64,000 nt of DNA from Panopea generosa (taxonomy: Eukaryota > Mollusca > Bivalvia > Adapedonta > Hiatellidae), in the NCBI GenBank assembly GCA_029582155.1, contig CM055903.1, positions 41,461,353 to 41,525,352 on the forward strand, given 5' to 3'. Shown here in pieces: positions 1 to 12,215 of the stretch. The notes beneath the pieces are model-generated. The model was not told the origin of the DNA. It did no database searches and saw nothing but the letters and a program-made list of their open reading frames with translations. A program made the translations under genes and the position numbers. Every line of letters begins with the position of its first letter. Position 1 is the stretch's first letter.

Positions 1-397
1 AGAGCATTACAGATCTAATACCTTAATATAGCGTTTCACAAACTTGAACATAACATTTATATCCTTTGATATGCATGTTAATGCCATTAAATCAGCACCT
101 TTGGGTTTGCAATCAAACACACTCAATATCAAAAGAACAAAACACAAATTTAGTGCTGCATGAAGATGCTTACAGAAGCAATATCTATATGTAAACTCAA
201 GGAATGCATTAACAATTTATTCTCCCATAAGGCATGCCGAACAAAATTGTTTTACGATCAATAAAGAATGGAGATTATATATATGTATATATATACATGT
301 ATGAACTCGGCTTAAAAAGTACACCTTAACTGAATTATAAAAATATACTGTACAACTAATGTTACCTGGACAAGGAGTTGTATTACAAGAATCACCC
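1..397. other. AT-rich sequence, nothing recognised
   Basis: No exon, repeat or RNA signal that I can support, apart from a short TA-rich stretch near 275-300. Confidence 0.5.
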
Positions 398-1130
398 ATG
401 GGTACTAAGACTGAGACTATAAAAATCTTCCATGGGTACTAGCCGAAGATTATAAGAACCTTTCATGGATACAATATTTAGATTATAAGAATCTTCCATG
501 GGCACTAGGCTTAGATAATAAGAATCTCCCATGGGTAATAGCTAGACTGAGATTTTAAGAATCTTCCATGGGTACAAGATTTAGATTATAAGAATCTTCC
601 ATGGGTACTAGACTGAGATAATAAGAATCTTCCATGGGTAATAGTCTGAGATTATAAGAATCTTCCATGGGTAATAGCCTGAGACTATAAGAATCTTTCA
701 TGAGTACTAGATTTAGATTTTAAGAATCTTCCATGATTTAGATTAGGTATAAGAATCTTCCATGGGTAATAGCCTGAGATTAAAGGAACCTTTCATGGAT
801 ACAATATTCAGATTATAAGAATCTTCCATGGGCACTAGACTTTGATAATAAGAATCTCCCATAGGTAATAACTTGCCTGAAATTATAAGAATCTTCCATG
901 GGTACTATATAGCCTGAGATTATAAGAATCTTTCATGAGTACTAGATTTAGATTATAAGATCTTCCATGGGTACAAGATTTAGATTATAAGAATTTCCAT
1001 GGGTTCTAGCCTGAGATTATAAGAATCTTCCATGGGTTCTCGAGATTATAAGAATCTCCCAAGGGTTTTAACCCGAGATTATAAGAATCTTCCATGGATT
1101 CTAACATGAGATTATAAGAATCTTCCATGA
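398..1130. repeat. ~30-33 bp minisatellite
   Basis: About 22 diverged copies of a unit like GATTATAAGAATCTTCCATG followed by GGTA(C/A)TAG. Copies vary in the CCTGAG or ATTTA linker, so the period is irregular. Confidence 0.9.
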
Positions 1131-1290
1131 GGCCACCCTTTATTAATTGCTTGTTTGCCACTTCCGACTCATAACATTTAGGGGTGGGTAGGTAAATTCT
1201 TTTTTTTTACTTTCTTTTGGTAATCAATCAGAGAATCTTTTTAAGGACTTGTAATGACTGAGAATAATTTATATGAAGACCAAAAAAAAA
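1127..1290. repeat. dispersed repeat, copy 1 (pair with 41350)
   Basis: GGCCACCCTTTATTAATTGC and the following ~150 bp, ending in an A-run, match 41365-41535 at roughly 80%. The A-rich end suggests a retroposed 3' tail, but the family is not recognised. Confidence 0.6.
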
Positions 1291-1824
1291 AAAAAAATTG
1301 ACGTAAATCATAAGAAAACGACTTTAAAGCAGTCGTTGTAAAATCTATTATTGATAAATTAAGTTAAAATAATTATCTAATATGTTTGGTATGCTAGAAA
1401 AAGAATCATTCATGGCTTTTTCAGTTCAGATAGAAAATTCCGACCCGAGGGGTAACTGTTTTAGCAAGCTCAATAGTTATCGCTTGGGACGGATTTTTCT
1501 ATCCAAACCTCAAACCCATGTAAGATTCTTATAATCTCAAACTGTCTCCATACTATATCACAAACTGTCACCATACTGGGGTTGGAGGGAAATATCTAAA
1601 ACTGTCTTCATACTGAGGTGGGAGGGAAATATCTCAAACTGTCTCCATATATATATCACAAACTGCATCCATACTGGGGTGGGAGAGAAATATCTAAAAC
1701 TCTCCATACTGAGGTGGGAGGTAAATATCTAAAACTGTCTCCATACTGAGGTGGGAGGTAAATATCTAAAACTGTCTCCATACTGAGGTGGGAGGTAAAT
1801 ATATCAAACTGTCTATTTATACTA

Positions 1825-2489
1825 CTGTATATTCCCTTATAAATGCCCCCACTCTAATAAACGCCCCCACCTATTTTTCTGGAAAATTAAAAAACAAAAC
1901 GTTTATGCGATTTGAGTGCGTATTCGCCCATCTTTCCCTGATCGATTATTTTGTTACACAGTCAACAATTAGCGAAGTGTTTATTACCTTTGGAATCTTT
2001 AACCCATTGTTTATATCTTGGGTGACCACTTAACCACTTTTGGTTGAACAAATACTTCCCCATATTTGCTGTTTAATACTAGTAAAAATGCCGTCTGCAT
2101 GACGATTAAAACATCCCAAAACGTCGGAAAATGCAGTTAGTCAGTGTACGCTGAAAGCTCATTGTTTCATGATGCATGGTAAGAGCAAGCGTCCAAGTGA
2201 TTTAAAGTGAAGAGTACAAAGACCATAAATTCGGATATTCCAGTACACAGGCTAGTTATTTCATACAGATTTTCAGCTTTTTTTCATTCTATGTCGATTA
2301 TTTCATTCACTCTAAAATAATTCTGAACCACTTTTTCGGGGATGTAAACCGGATTTAAGTTTTTTTCCATGGTTTTATTGGTTTTATTGTATTTTTAACT
2401 GTTGTTAAATTTGCTTTTTTTATCTTTTATAAATGCCCCCACCTTGTAAAATGTAACGCCCCTTGGGGCGTTAATTAGGGAATATACGG
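1825..2489. mobile_element. 665-bp non-autonomous DNA transposon (MITE), TA target duplication
   Basis: Ends CTGTATATTCCCT and, inverted, CCGTATATTCCCT, flanked by TA on both sides (1823-1824 and 2490-2491). Subterminal blocks rich in GCCCCCAC recur in inverted orientation. It interrupts the minisatellite and has no transposase reading frame. The TA duplication suggests a Tc1/mariner-type source, by inference only. Confidence 0.8.
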
Positions 2490-2616
2490 TATATCACAAA
2501 CTGCATCCATACTGGGGTGGAAGGGAAATATCTAAAACTGTCTCCATACTGGGGTGGGAGGGAAATATCTAAAACTGTCTCCATACTTTATCACAAACTG
2601 CATCCATACTAGGACA

Positions 2617-2633
2617 GGGGGGGGGGGGGGGGG
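2617..2633 (+). repeat. G17 homopolymer
   Basis: Seventeen consecutive G residues within a minisatellite unit; a similar G20 lies at 2747-2766. Confidence 0.95.
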
Positions 2634-2746
2634 AGTATCTCAAACTGTCTCCATACTATATCACAAACTGTATCCATACTGAGGTGGAAGGGAAATATCT
2701 CAAACTGTCTCCATACTTTATCACAAACTGCATCCATACTACGACA

Positions 2747-2766
2747 GGGGGGGGGGGGGGGGGGGG
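2747..2766 (+). repeat. G20 homopolymer
   Basis: Twenty consecutive G residues in the same position of another array unit. The flanks of both tracts match (ATACTA, then GACA), so they share an origin by unit duplication. Confidence 0.95.
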
Positions 2767-4334
2767 AGTATCTCAAACTGTCTCCATACTATATCACAAA
2801 CTGTCTCCAAAATGGGGTGGGAGGGAAATATCTCAAACTGTCTTGATACACGGGTGGGAGGGTAATATCTCAAACTGTGTCCATACTATATCTCAAACTG
2901 TATCCATACTGAGGTGGGAAGGAAGTATCTCAAACTGTCTCCAAGCTATATCTCAAACTGTCTCATTACTGTTGTGAGACAGAATTATTTCAAACTGTCT
3001 TCATACTTGGGTGGGAGGGAAATATATCAAATGGTCACCATAATATATCTCAAACTGTCCCCATACTGGGATAACAAATATCTCAAACTGTCTCATTACT
3101 GTGGTGAGACAGAAATATCTCAAACTGTCTCCATACTGGGGTAACAAATATCTCAAACTGGCCATACTATATATCTAACTGCCTCCATACTACATAACAA
3201 ATATCTTAAACTGTCTCATTGCTGTGGTGAGACAGAAATATCTCAAACTGTCTCAATATTATATATCAAACTGTCTCCAAACTATATATCAAAATGTCCA
3301 TACTTATATAAATATCAAACTGTCCCCATAATGGGGTAACAAATATCTTAAACTGCCCATTCTATATATCAAACTGCCTCCATACTACATAACAAATATC
3401 TCAAACTGTCTCATTACCGTGGCGAGACAGAAATATCTCAAACTGTCACCATACTATATCTCAAACTGTCCCCATACTGGGGTAACAAATATCTCAAACT
3501 GTCTTATTAATGTGGTGAGACAGAAATATCTCAAACTGTCTTCATACTATATATCAAACTGTCCCCACACTGGGTTAACAAATATCTCAAACTGTCTCCA
3601 TACTAAATATCAAACTGTCCCCACACTGGGGTAACAAATATCTCAAACAGTCTTTTACTATATATCAAACTGTCCATACTATAATATATATCAAACTGTC
3701 CCCAAACTGGGGTAACAAATATCTCAAAATGTCCATACTATATATCAAACTGCCTCCATACTACATAACAAATATCTCAAACTGTCTCTTTACTGGGGTG
3801 AGACACAAATATCTCAAACTGTCTCAATACTATATCTCAAACTGTCTCATTACTGGGGTGACACACAAATATCTCAAACTGTCTCCATACTGTATATCAA
3901 ACTGCCTTCATACTGGGGTGACACACAAATATCTCAAACTGTCTCCATACTACATATCAAACTGCTTCCATACTGGGATGACACACAAGTATCTCAAACT
4001 GTCTCCATACTATATATCAAACTGCTTTCATACCGGGGTGAGACAGAAATATATGAAACTGCATCCATACTGGGGTGAGACAGAAATATTTCAAGCTGAC
4101 AAAATGACAGATAACCTAATCCAGTATGCAAGTAAATAAGACATGATGCTCATTACATCAACATCCTCTTTCAAATATTGCACTGAATTAAACAAAAAAT
4201 TACATTTTATGTACTACAAAAAAAGCATTATTTAAGAAATAAGTAAAACTCCGAATAATTCATGTAGTAGATGCTCACGATTTACACCTGGTCAACTGTT
4301 TAAAACATATCAACATTATAAAACACAGGTTTAC

Positions 4335-4535
4335 AACTGGACTGTAGCGCAGAGGGTAGTGTTGGTCACTCACACCAGAGATTGTGGGTTTGATCCCCCA
4401 GCTCGCACTGATGCCTCTCAAATAACAACACTCAGTACTGGTTCTAACCAAGAATCAGATTTGAGAGCAGTTCATATGAGCTCTAAGGTTTCATTACAAT
4501 CAAGCTAAAATTAGTATAAACTAAAAACTAAAATA
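4335..4535 (+). mobile_element. tRNA-derived SINE, family A
   Basis: tRNA-like head with an A-box-like TAGCGCAGAGGGTAG and B-box-like GGGTTTGATCCCCC. The body contains ACTCAGTACTGGTTCTAACC and GAGCTCTAAGGTTTCATTAC, and the tail TATAAACTAAA. Related copies lie at 22811, 28853, 33362, 38513 (+) and 38100, 52085 (-). Confidence 0.85.
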
Positions 4536-5254
4536 CAGGTAAAACATTATATATAAGAAAAACAGATACCTGAACCACATCTACTGTGCTTATGACTGCT
4601 GTTGTTCCTTAGTTTGTTATCACCATCAACTTTCCCATTCATCATCATTATTATAAAGTTGTCTATCCACTTATAGCAATATTAATCTTCTGACAGAATT
4701 TGTTACAGTCCTGTAACTTCTTTTAACACCACAAGCTCCTAGCCATCAAGGTTCATACCCTATATCGTGTCACTCAGTATCAGACAAGGCATTCATGCAC
4801 ACAGCCGCAACTTCATCATCGTGTACTAAAATCAACCTTTACAACAAATATAAATTTTCAGAATATGTGTGTTGTCCGATTTCACAACAATATTTAAGGT
4901 GCACCTGTCCTGTTATTTTGAAGTTCAAAGTTTGAATTTATGTTAAATTAAAATCTAACTTGAAATAATTTCCAAGTTCAAAAATTCAGACCGTTATAAT
5001 AACAATAGCTGTCTATACTGATGTTCACAAATACTGAAATAATGTTCATCCACATTTCCTTCTTATGTCCTCCTACACGGATATATCGGTTGTCAAATAT
5101 ACTATCCTGTCATCTAAATTTATGCATGAACTGTTATATAGTCAGTTAGTTCAACCGTTCAAGCATAACTACTGTAGATTATCTCTCTATTAAAATATGG
5201 TTTATATTAGTAACACCTGTTGTTACTTTCACTATACAATTTTTATGGTAAATA
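4536..5254. other. no gene recognised
   Basis: Unique-looking AT-rich sequence. I see no splice-flanked coding stretch or repeat of note. Confidence 0.4.
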
Positions 5255-5381
5255 AGGCCATTATAAATTAATTGCTAGATTATCATCCAAGTTTTTCTTA
5301 TGAAAATAAAAATGGTCAGGGTGGCGTGAAAACTAGAGGGCGGACAGAGATGATAATCTAGCAATTAATTTATTATGGCCT
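5255..5381. mobile_element. 127-bp inverted-repeat MITE, copy 1
   Basis: Terminal inverted repeats of about 33 bp (AGGCCATTATAAATTAATTG and CTAGATTATCATC; inverted at the right end) around a ~60-bp centre. Further copies at 7426 and 10171 share the arms but have different centres. Confidence 0.8.
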
Positions 5382-5919
5382 AAATGTAATTAATGAATTA
5401 TGGGCCAGAGGCCTATAGATATAAATTGCTTAATGAAATGTCATTGCCATCAAAGGTCTACATTAACTGATCCATTTTATATTTGCCACAAGCAAAACAA
5501 CACCTTGCAAAATAATAAATAACATTCAATTGGAAACTGAAGTAGGTTAACTTACATCTCGTTTTATTCACAATGTACATTAAATTTTGCTACTGTAATC
5601 TATATTAACTCTGCTCCAGTAATTGTGTGTTTTTTTTGACAGCTCAAATTACATTTCTGTATTACATTTGATTACAGATAAAAAATCAAATTGAAAGAAG
5701 ACCAAACATTCTATCCACACACAATATTTTTTTTACACTTTTTACACTTTTAACCTCAAAACACAACTTGTTGCTGACACTATGAAAATGCGATTAAGAA
5801 ATTCATTTAACTTTAATTCCCCTATGTGACATTCATATAAGACACCAGTTCACTGTATTGTTAATATCATTTTTAATGCTGCTTTACCTTTTCAATTCTA
5901 AAGTCTGAATCTGACTCTG

Positions 5920-6222
5920 GTTGATTGATTGTTTGAATATTTAGCATCATTTTTATGCTTCCGAGGGCTAGCAAATGATCAGTTAACCTAACCACTGTTT
6001 CCCGGGATCCTGAAAGGTTAACCAGTACTCGAGCACACCCCATTTCCGTAAGCAACTGATAATCTTCCCCACTTGAATCAGCGGTAAGAGATGAATGAAG
6101 AGACACAATGTTGTATATCAATCATCATGGAGACTGTTGCTGGGCGGGAATTCGAACTCACGACCCCTGGATTGTTAGTCAGACGCATAACTGACTGAGC
6201 TAATTGGGCCCGGCTCTCTGAC
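5920..6222 (-). mobile_element. tRNA-derived SINE, family B
   Basis: On the - strand: tRNA-like head (TTAGCTCAGTCAGTTATGCG, B box GTGAGTTCGAATTCC), then a body ending in ATTGATTGATT-type tail repeats. Other copies at 9745, 11620, 51565 and 59150. Confidence 0.85.
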
Positions 6223-6244
6223 CCTGGATCTGGAGTTGCCAGAA

Positions 6245-7035
6245 GACAACAAAGCTCACTGATGGGATAAAACTCACCACCAATGCAAAGATTGAGATTG
6301 GAGGCAATCACCAAAACAATCGCATCTAAACGCAAATGTTTAACCTTGGTGTCTACATATGAAAAATTAAGTCTTAAAGGACCATTACTCTGCCAAATGC
6401 AACCCAGAGTTATGGTTCTTGTCTCTGTGTGTTTCAATAATGATGGTGAACACACATGCAAAGTTTCATTCATATCCAATGAGTGGTTGCATAGATATCT
6501 TACGTGATAAAAAACTTTAACCTGAAAAATTAAGTCAAAAAAGGGCCATTATAATTGTGCCAAAATGCAACCCAGAGTTATGGTTTTTGTTTGAGTGTTT
6601 CAATGATGATGTTGAACACACATGGGAAGTTTCATTCATATCCAATGAGTGGTTGCATAGATATCTTACATGATAAAAAACTTTAACCTGAAAAATTAAG
6701 TCAAAAAAGGGCCATAACTGTGCCAAAAATGCAACAAAGAGTTATGGTTCATGTCTCTGTGTGTTCCATTGATGATGGTGAACACACATGTGACGGTTCA
6801 TTCACATCCAATGAGTGGTTGCATAAATATCTTAAACTTAAATGCAAAGTTTAACCTCGGTGTCTAAGTCCAAAAAGGGCCACAACTGTGCCGAAATACA
6901 ATCCAGAGTTATGGTTCTTATCTCTGTGTGTTCCATTGATGATGGTTAACAAACATGCAAAGTTTCATTGACCCCGCCGCCGACAACAACGTCAGGGTCA
7001 TGACAATAGCTCTCCTTGGACTTCGTCCCGGCGAG
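6245..7035. repeat. ~166-bp tandem repeat within an interspersed element
   Basis: GAGTTATGG recurs at 6407, 6574, 6739 and 6905, giving a period of 165-167 bp. Units contain GAACACACATG, TCCAATGAGTGGTTGCAT and AAAAAGGGCCA. The block ends with CTCCTTGGACTTCGTCCCGG then CGAGCTAATAAAA, which looks like the end of a transposable element. Confidence 0.8.
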
Positions 7036-7425
7036 CTAATAAAAGATTTATGGGCTCCACTTCACTTTAACATTCTTCTTTTTTCATTTAATATCTAAAC
7101 AAGACTGCTTGCAAAAAGTCCTACTTTTTGTGTCATGAAAAGAGCTGAATACACAACCTTTGATTACATTCAAATTCATACTGACATTCCAATGTTGTAA
7201 ATTACTTTCAAATTAAAAAATTATAACACATGCAAGTACTTAAGACATATTAACCAACTGTTAAAGCATTACATAATGTTGTATGTAAACACTTGATGAA
7301 TGCTCATGACATAAAGAAACATATTTAAATCTCATTGATGAGTTGTATTAGAATTGCAACTTATTACAAGATACTTTTCCCCCTATGCAGCTATTTAAAG
7401 AAACTCCTTTGTTTATAATCATCTA

Positions 7426-7606
7426 AAGCCATTATAAATTAATTGTTAGATTATCATCTAAATATTCTTAAAAAGGGGGAGGGGGGGGGGGGGGTATTAT
7501 TATTATTTTTTTTTTTTTTACAAAAATGAAAATTAAAATGGTTGGGGCAGCATGAAATTTAGGGGATGGGCAGGGATGATAATTTAGCAATTCATTTATT
7601 ATTTTC
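7426..7606. mobile_element. inverted-repeat MITE, copy 2
   Basis: Same arms as 5255-5381 (AAAGCCATTATAAATTAATT on the left, inverted on the right). The centre carries a G14 run at 7481-7494 and an AT/T-rich tract. Confidence 0.75.
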
Positions 7607-7662
7607 TAAGGACCATAGCAAATACACTGACATAAACATCTTGAATCATATTCAAAAGGGAT

Positions 7663-7663
<1 letters not shown>

Positions 7664-7720
<57 letters not shown>
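7664..7720. repeat. (TA)n microsatellite
   Basis: About 28 TA dinucleotides. Confidence 0.95.
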
Positions 7721-7721
<1 letters not shown>

Positions 7722-7780
7722 TGTACTTCTCCAATTATGGTTGCCATCTTGAATATCTGACTGACATGATTTATTAATCT

Positions 7781-8195
7781 GACTAAACCACCCTAGAACC
7801 TGGTGTGCTTGCACATCGTTTTTGGGTCAGCTATGCCACTGTTCACAGTGACTAAACTACCCTAGAACCTGGTGTGCTTGCACATCGTTTTTGGGTCAGC
7901 TATGCCACTGTTCACAGTGACTAAACTACCCTAGAACCTGGTGTGCTTGCACATCGTTTTTGGGTCAGCTATGCCACTGTTCACAGTGACTAAACTACCC
8001 TAGAACCTGGTGGGCTTGCACATCGTTTTTGGGTCAGCTATGCCACTGTTCACAGTGACTAAACCACCCTAGAACCTGGTGTGCTTGCACATCGTTTTTG
8101 GGTCAGCTATGCCACTGTTCACAGTGACTAAACCACCCTAGAACCTGGTGGGCTTGCACATGGTTTTTGGGTCAGCTATGTGACTGTTCACATGT
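7781..8195. repeat. 69-bp tandem array, six copies
   Basis: CCTAGAACCTGGTG recurs at 7792, 7861, 7930, 7999, 8068 and 8137: an exact 69-bp period with only a few differences between copies. Such uniformity means a recent expansion. No SINE source could be shown convincingly. Confidence 0.95.
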
Positions 8196-8419
8196 TCACA
8201 TGTCTCATACATAGCATATACATCTTGACAATTCTTACATGTGTTTTTTTTACGTCTCAACATGATTATATTACATCTAAGAATATATGTTTTATACAGT
8301 CAGGATTAGAAAAACGGCTATAAGTCTGGTCCAACCTGCTAGATAAGGTTTGTACTTTATGATCAAAACATTTCTTTTTGAATGGGTTCAACACATTTTA
8401 TATTACTTTATGGCATTAT

Positions 8420-8700
8420 AAACAAGTTTTACTGGTGAAGGAAGAACTGTGAACAAATCTGAGTAGAACCTGGTACCATCCTTCCACAAGTTACTGGTAA
8501 ACTTTCCCACATAAAGCTTTTTGAGAGGGAGCAGGAATCAAACCTACAACCTAAGTGGTGAGAGGTTAGGAGTCTTGAGACTTTAGACCTCTCGGCCACG
8601 GAGGACCTTCTGTGGTGAAGGAAGAACTGAGCATAAATCTGAGTAGACCCAACATCCATCCGCAAGTAACTGGCAATTTTCTCACATAAATGTTTTGGAC
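8420..8700 (-). mobile_element. SINE family D, head-to-tail partial dimer
   Basis: On the - strand: head GGCCGAGAGGTCTAAAG, B-box-like GTAGGTTTGATTCCTG, body GGGAAAGTTTACCAGTAACT then TGTGGAAGGATGG and GGTTCTACTCAGATT. A second partial body lies at 8612-8700. Other copies at 15160, 27690, 31490, 39080 and 49885. Confidence 0.8.
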
Positions 8701-9169
8701 TGAGCGGGTTTCATGACCAAATCATCAGCCCACATATATCTACTGAATTGCATCAAGATCATTGCAGTCTAAACTAATCCAAAATAGTTGAAATAAACTT
8801 GAAAAACATGAACAAGATTATAACCTGACCAACTACGAAGTATAGGAAATCTGAAACCTTCAACTATCCTGTATAAACCTATCTTTTAACTTCAATATTC
8901 TTATAAATATCATATTCAGAGGGAAAAAGCAATCTGTTTTTAGAACATCAGTATTTCAAATTTAGGATTCTATACATGTATTTTCAAAAAATTGTGTTAT
9001 GCTTTAACTTGTAGGAAAAGATAGTACATTATTATCAATGTGAAACAAAAGATTTAAATTGTGCATAAATTCGTTCTTACAAGATGGTTTCAGATTTAAG
9101 AGTTAGGGTTTTATGGTTAAATATTCCACGTTAAATAAACATCCAATAAATCTTGATACATCTAATTGA

Positions 9170-9715
9170 CAAACAAGATTTATGATGACATATAACTTCC
9201 TTGATGGCAACAGAAACAGATATGTCTTTGAACTCATCCTAGGTCATAGACACATTATATCCAAGTTTCATCCAGCTCGAATCAAAACTAAAACTTCAAG
9301 GGAAAGATTCAAGGACAGACAACCCAGACAAAGACAGCTGAAACATATTGATCATTGAACTCCTCCAATGTCTCATATATATACAACATATGTATCCAAA
9401 TTTGATCAAACTTCTGTTAAGTAAACAAGATTCAAGGGCAAACAACCCATACAAAGACAGATAAAACATATTGATCATGAACTCCTCCAGTGTCTCACAG
9501 ATACAACATATGTATCCAAATTTGACTCCAATCAAAACTGAAACTTGTTGGATAAACCAGATGACAAAGGGTGTTTCTGAAGATTCAAGGGTAGATAACC
9601 TAGACGATGACAGCTGAAATGTACTAATCGCGAAACCCCTCCAATATCTTATATACAACACATCCAAGTTTGACTAAAATCCAATCAAAAATAAAATTCT
9701 TTATCTAACAAACAA
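9170..9715. repeat. diverged ~120-140 bp tandem repeat, about four units
   Basis: Units share ACATATGTATCCAAATTTGA, AAGATTCAAGGGCA and ACAACCCA(G/T)ACAAAGACAG. The irregular period and drift suggest an old array. Confidence 0.75.
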
Positions 9716-9744
9716 GATGAAGACTTAAACGCAAATAGCCAGCA

Positions 9745-10045
9745 TGTACATGATTGATTGATTGATTGAATATTTAATGTCATTTTTATGCCATCGAGGG
9801 CTAACAGACAATCAGTTAACCTAATCACTGTTTCCTGGGATTAACCAGTACTAGAGCACACCCCATCTCTGCAAGTAACTGATAACTTTCCCACTTGAAT
9901 CAGTGGTGAGAGACGAATGATAATGAGACACAATGTCGTATATCAATCATCACGGAGACTGTTGCCGGGCAGGGATTCGAACTCACGTCCCCTGTATTGA
10001 TAGTCAGACGTGTAACTAACTGAGCTAGTGGGGCCTGGCTCCAGC
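9745..10045 (-). mobile_element. SINE family B
   Basis: Full-length - strand copy with the GATTGATTGATTGA tail at the left and the tRNA-like head (B box GTGAGTTCGAATCCC) at the right. Close to the copy at 5920-6222. Confidence 0.85.
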
Positions 10046-10170
10046 ATGTACAAAAATGATCATCATGAAGGCCTTAGCCAAAAATGATCATCATGTAGGC
10101 CTTAGCCTTAATGAGCTAATAATACAAAAAATTAACAGTAAATTTATAAACCACTCTTAAGCCACTCTCA

Positions 10171-10276
10171 GGTAATAATAAACTAATTGCTAGATTATGA
10201 TCTCCGCCCGACCCCTAATTTCCATACCTTCCGAACCCTCAAACCTCCCCGGGGGCGCCCCCCCCATCGCCCCTAA

Positions 10277-10308
<32 letters not shown>

Positions 10309-10428
10309 AGATTTTTTATTAAAATCAATATACAAAAAAAATTAACAATTAATAAAATCTTCCCCACTCCCCATTTTAAGAAAAAATTGGATGATAATCT
10401 AGCAATTAACTTATAATTTATAATGTTT
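10171..10428. mobile_element. inverted-repeat MITE, copy 3
   Basis: Arms AACTAATTGCTAGATTATGA and, inverted, GATGATAATCTAGCAATTAA. The centre is C-rich then A-rich and longer than in copies 1 and 2. Confidence 0.75.
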
Positions 10429-11319
10429 TACATGTAAAATCTCCCACACACAAATCACAACAAAACGTATCTTAATGTTTTCACTCCTGAACTTAAAAAA
10501 TGCTAACACTTGAAAAACCCACTCTTTAAATTCTTCCTTATAGTCACATTCCTAAGCACCAGAGTGAAAAATTAGATTGAAAACAGTCCACTTATTAAAT
10601 GGCATAAGATAGTTTCACTAATTTGGTTGGTAAAACACTGATCCATCTATTATTGCAAGATATTCACTGTGCAGGTATGTAGAAATCTCAAGTCTTCAAT
10701 GCACTCAGCTGTTTCTGATGTTTATTACAGCTGTTTATATTTATGTTTACAAAGCATGGCCTTGAACTTACCTGGGCAAAGGGAAATAACCCTGCAAGAC
10801 AACATAACTGTAGTTTTAACCTTCAACGGTTATTTTTAGAATAAATAATGTGCTTTCTATGATTATAATTTTTTTATATAACATATATTTCTATAATTAT
10901 GATCACACACAATATTTAATGTGGATTACCTTTGCAAGTATTGATTGTACCCTTCTCTATAACTTGTTGGTTAATTCTTTAGTTGTTTTGATAACCACCT
11001 TGTCAAAGGCAATAAAGCATTAAATAATAGTACAAGATAAAGGGGAATAACTCAACCTGCCATACACCATTTACCTTCACCAAAGTTATCCTTGAACAAG
11101 AAAGATTTTAACATGTGTGATGTGGAGGTACAAAAGGGGTATGGTAAGAGGGGGCTTAAATAATGAAGGTAATTTAGGGTTATGGCAGGATTCCATAATA
11201 GAAGATGATATCTGGACAGAAAACTGAATTAACATTCCTGTTTGCAAAGAGAACAAGACACTGCAGACAACACAGTCATCTTCTGCACACCATTGTTAGA
11301 TTCAGAGTCAGAAATCTTC
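10429..11319. other. no gene recognised
   Basis: AT-rich. A GGTTATTTCCCTTTGCCCAG segment at 10776-10795 on the - strand sits between splice-like sites, but I treat it as a dispersed motif (see rejected list). Confidence 0.4.
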
Positions 11320-11612
11320 CCTAAAACCAAGGACTTGTATAGAAGGATAGGAAACTTGCTTCTCCTGACTAAATGTTAATGAAACTGCACATGAAGGAAT
11401 CATAATTTGCAAATTAATCATTCATAATTCATAGGCAATTGTTTTCTTGTACATAAACTGTAAGTTGTATGTAATCTTAGATGTTTAAACATGTTTCGAT
11501 CACGCAAAATGCTCTTGAATTAAAGATATTGAGGTTTGAAGGAAAATTTATCGCAATTTGTCGTTATTTTAGCTGCAGTATACAAATTTTGTACAGGTAA
11601 TCACAAGTACAT
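11320..11612 (-). mobile_element. LINE 3'-end fragment
   Basis: ATGTAATCTTAGATG, GCTCTTGAATTAAAGATATT and TCGTTATTTTAGCTGCA match 21625-21740 and, inverted, 21935-22205. At 22205 the repeat continues into a reverse-transcriptase region. The sequence here therefore looks like a 3' truncated copy; in the 22205 element the downstream side reads this sequence, so the true orientation here is opposite (+). Confidence 0.55.
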
Positions 11613-11619
11613 GTATATC

Positions 11620-12215
11620 CATTTTCATTTGAATATTTAGTGTAATTTTCATGTCATTGAGGGCTAACAGACAATCAGTTAATCTAACTACTCTTTCTTT
11701 GGATCCTGCCAGGTTAACCAGTACTCGAGCACACCAATCTCCGAAAGTAATGATAATTTTCCCATTTGAATCAGCGGTGAGAGACGAGTGATAATGAGAC
11801 ACAATGTCATATATCAATCATCACGTAGCACACCTATCTCCACAAGTAAAAGATTATAAATTTTCCCTCTTGAATCAGCTGTGAGAGACGAGTGATAATG
11901 AGACACAATATATATCAATCATCACGGAGCACACCTATCTCCACAAGTAAAAGATTATAAATTTTCCCTCTTGAATCAGCTGTGAGAGACGAGTGATAAT
12001 GAGACACAATGTCATATATCAATCATCACGCAGCACAACTATCTCCACAAGTAAAAGATTAAAAAATTTCCCTCTTGAATCAGCTGTGAGAGAGGAATGA
12101 CAATCTGAGCTGCAATGTTGTAGCTTGTATATCAATCATCAGGGAGACTCATGGTGATCAGTCATGAATTCAAACTCTGATTGACAGTCAGACAGGCTAA
12201 CGACTGAGCTAACTC
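11620..12215 (-). mobile_element. SINE family B with internal tandem expansion
   Basis: Starts like other B copies. An internal segment of about 110-130 bp (CACCTATCTCCACAAGTAAA through GTATATCAATCATCACG) is then repeated about three times at 11820-12110 before the tRNA-like head at 12130-12215. Confidence 0.8.

Larger units (their letters stand above)
1527..4105. repeat. minisatellite, AAATATCTCAAACTGTCTCC-type units
   Basis: Tandem short units built from TATCTCAAACTGTCTCCATA and spacers such as CTGGGGTGAGACAGA or CTGGGGTAACAA. Spacer type shifts along the array: GGTGGGAGGG to the left, GTAACA and GAGACAG to the right. The array is interrupted by a MITE at 1825-2489. Confidence 0.9.

Noticed and set aside
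6078-6479. A 133-codon - strand frame
   Set aside because: Runs through a SINE family B copy and the ~166-bp repeat; compositional only.
7781-8195. 69-bp array as SINE-derived
   Set aside because: The inverted unit has CCAGGTTCTAGGG like the D body, but the rest does not align; the evidence is too thin.
10776-10795. A 20-nt - strand exon GGTTATTTCCCTTTGCCCAG between TTGCAG and GTAAGT
   Set aside because: The GGGAAATAAC phrase recurs (for example near 50737 and 54185) and looks like a dispersed motif; no adjoining exons found.
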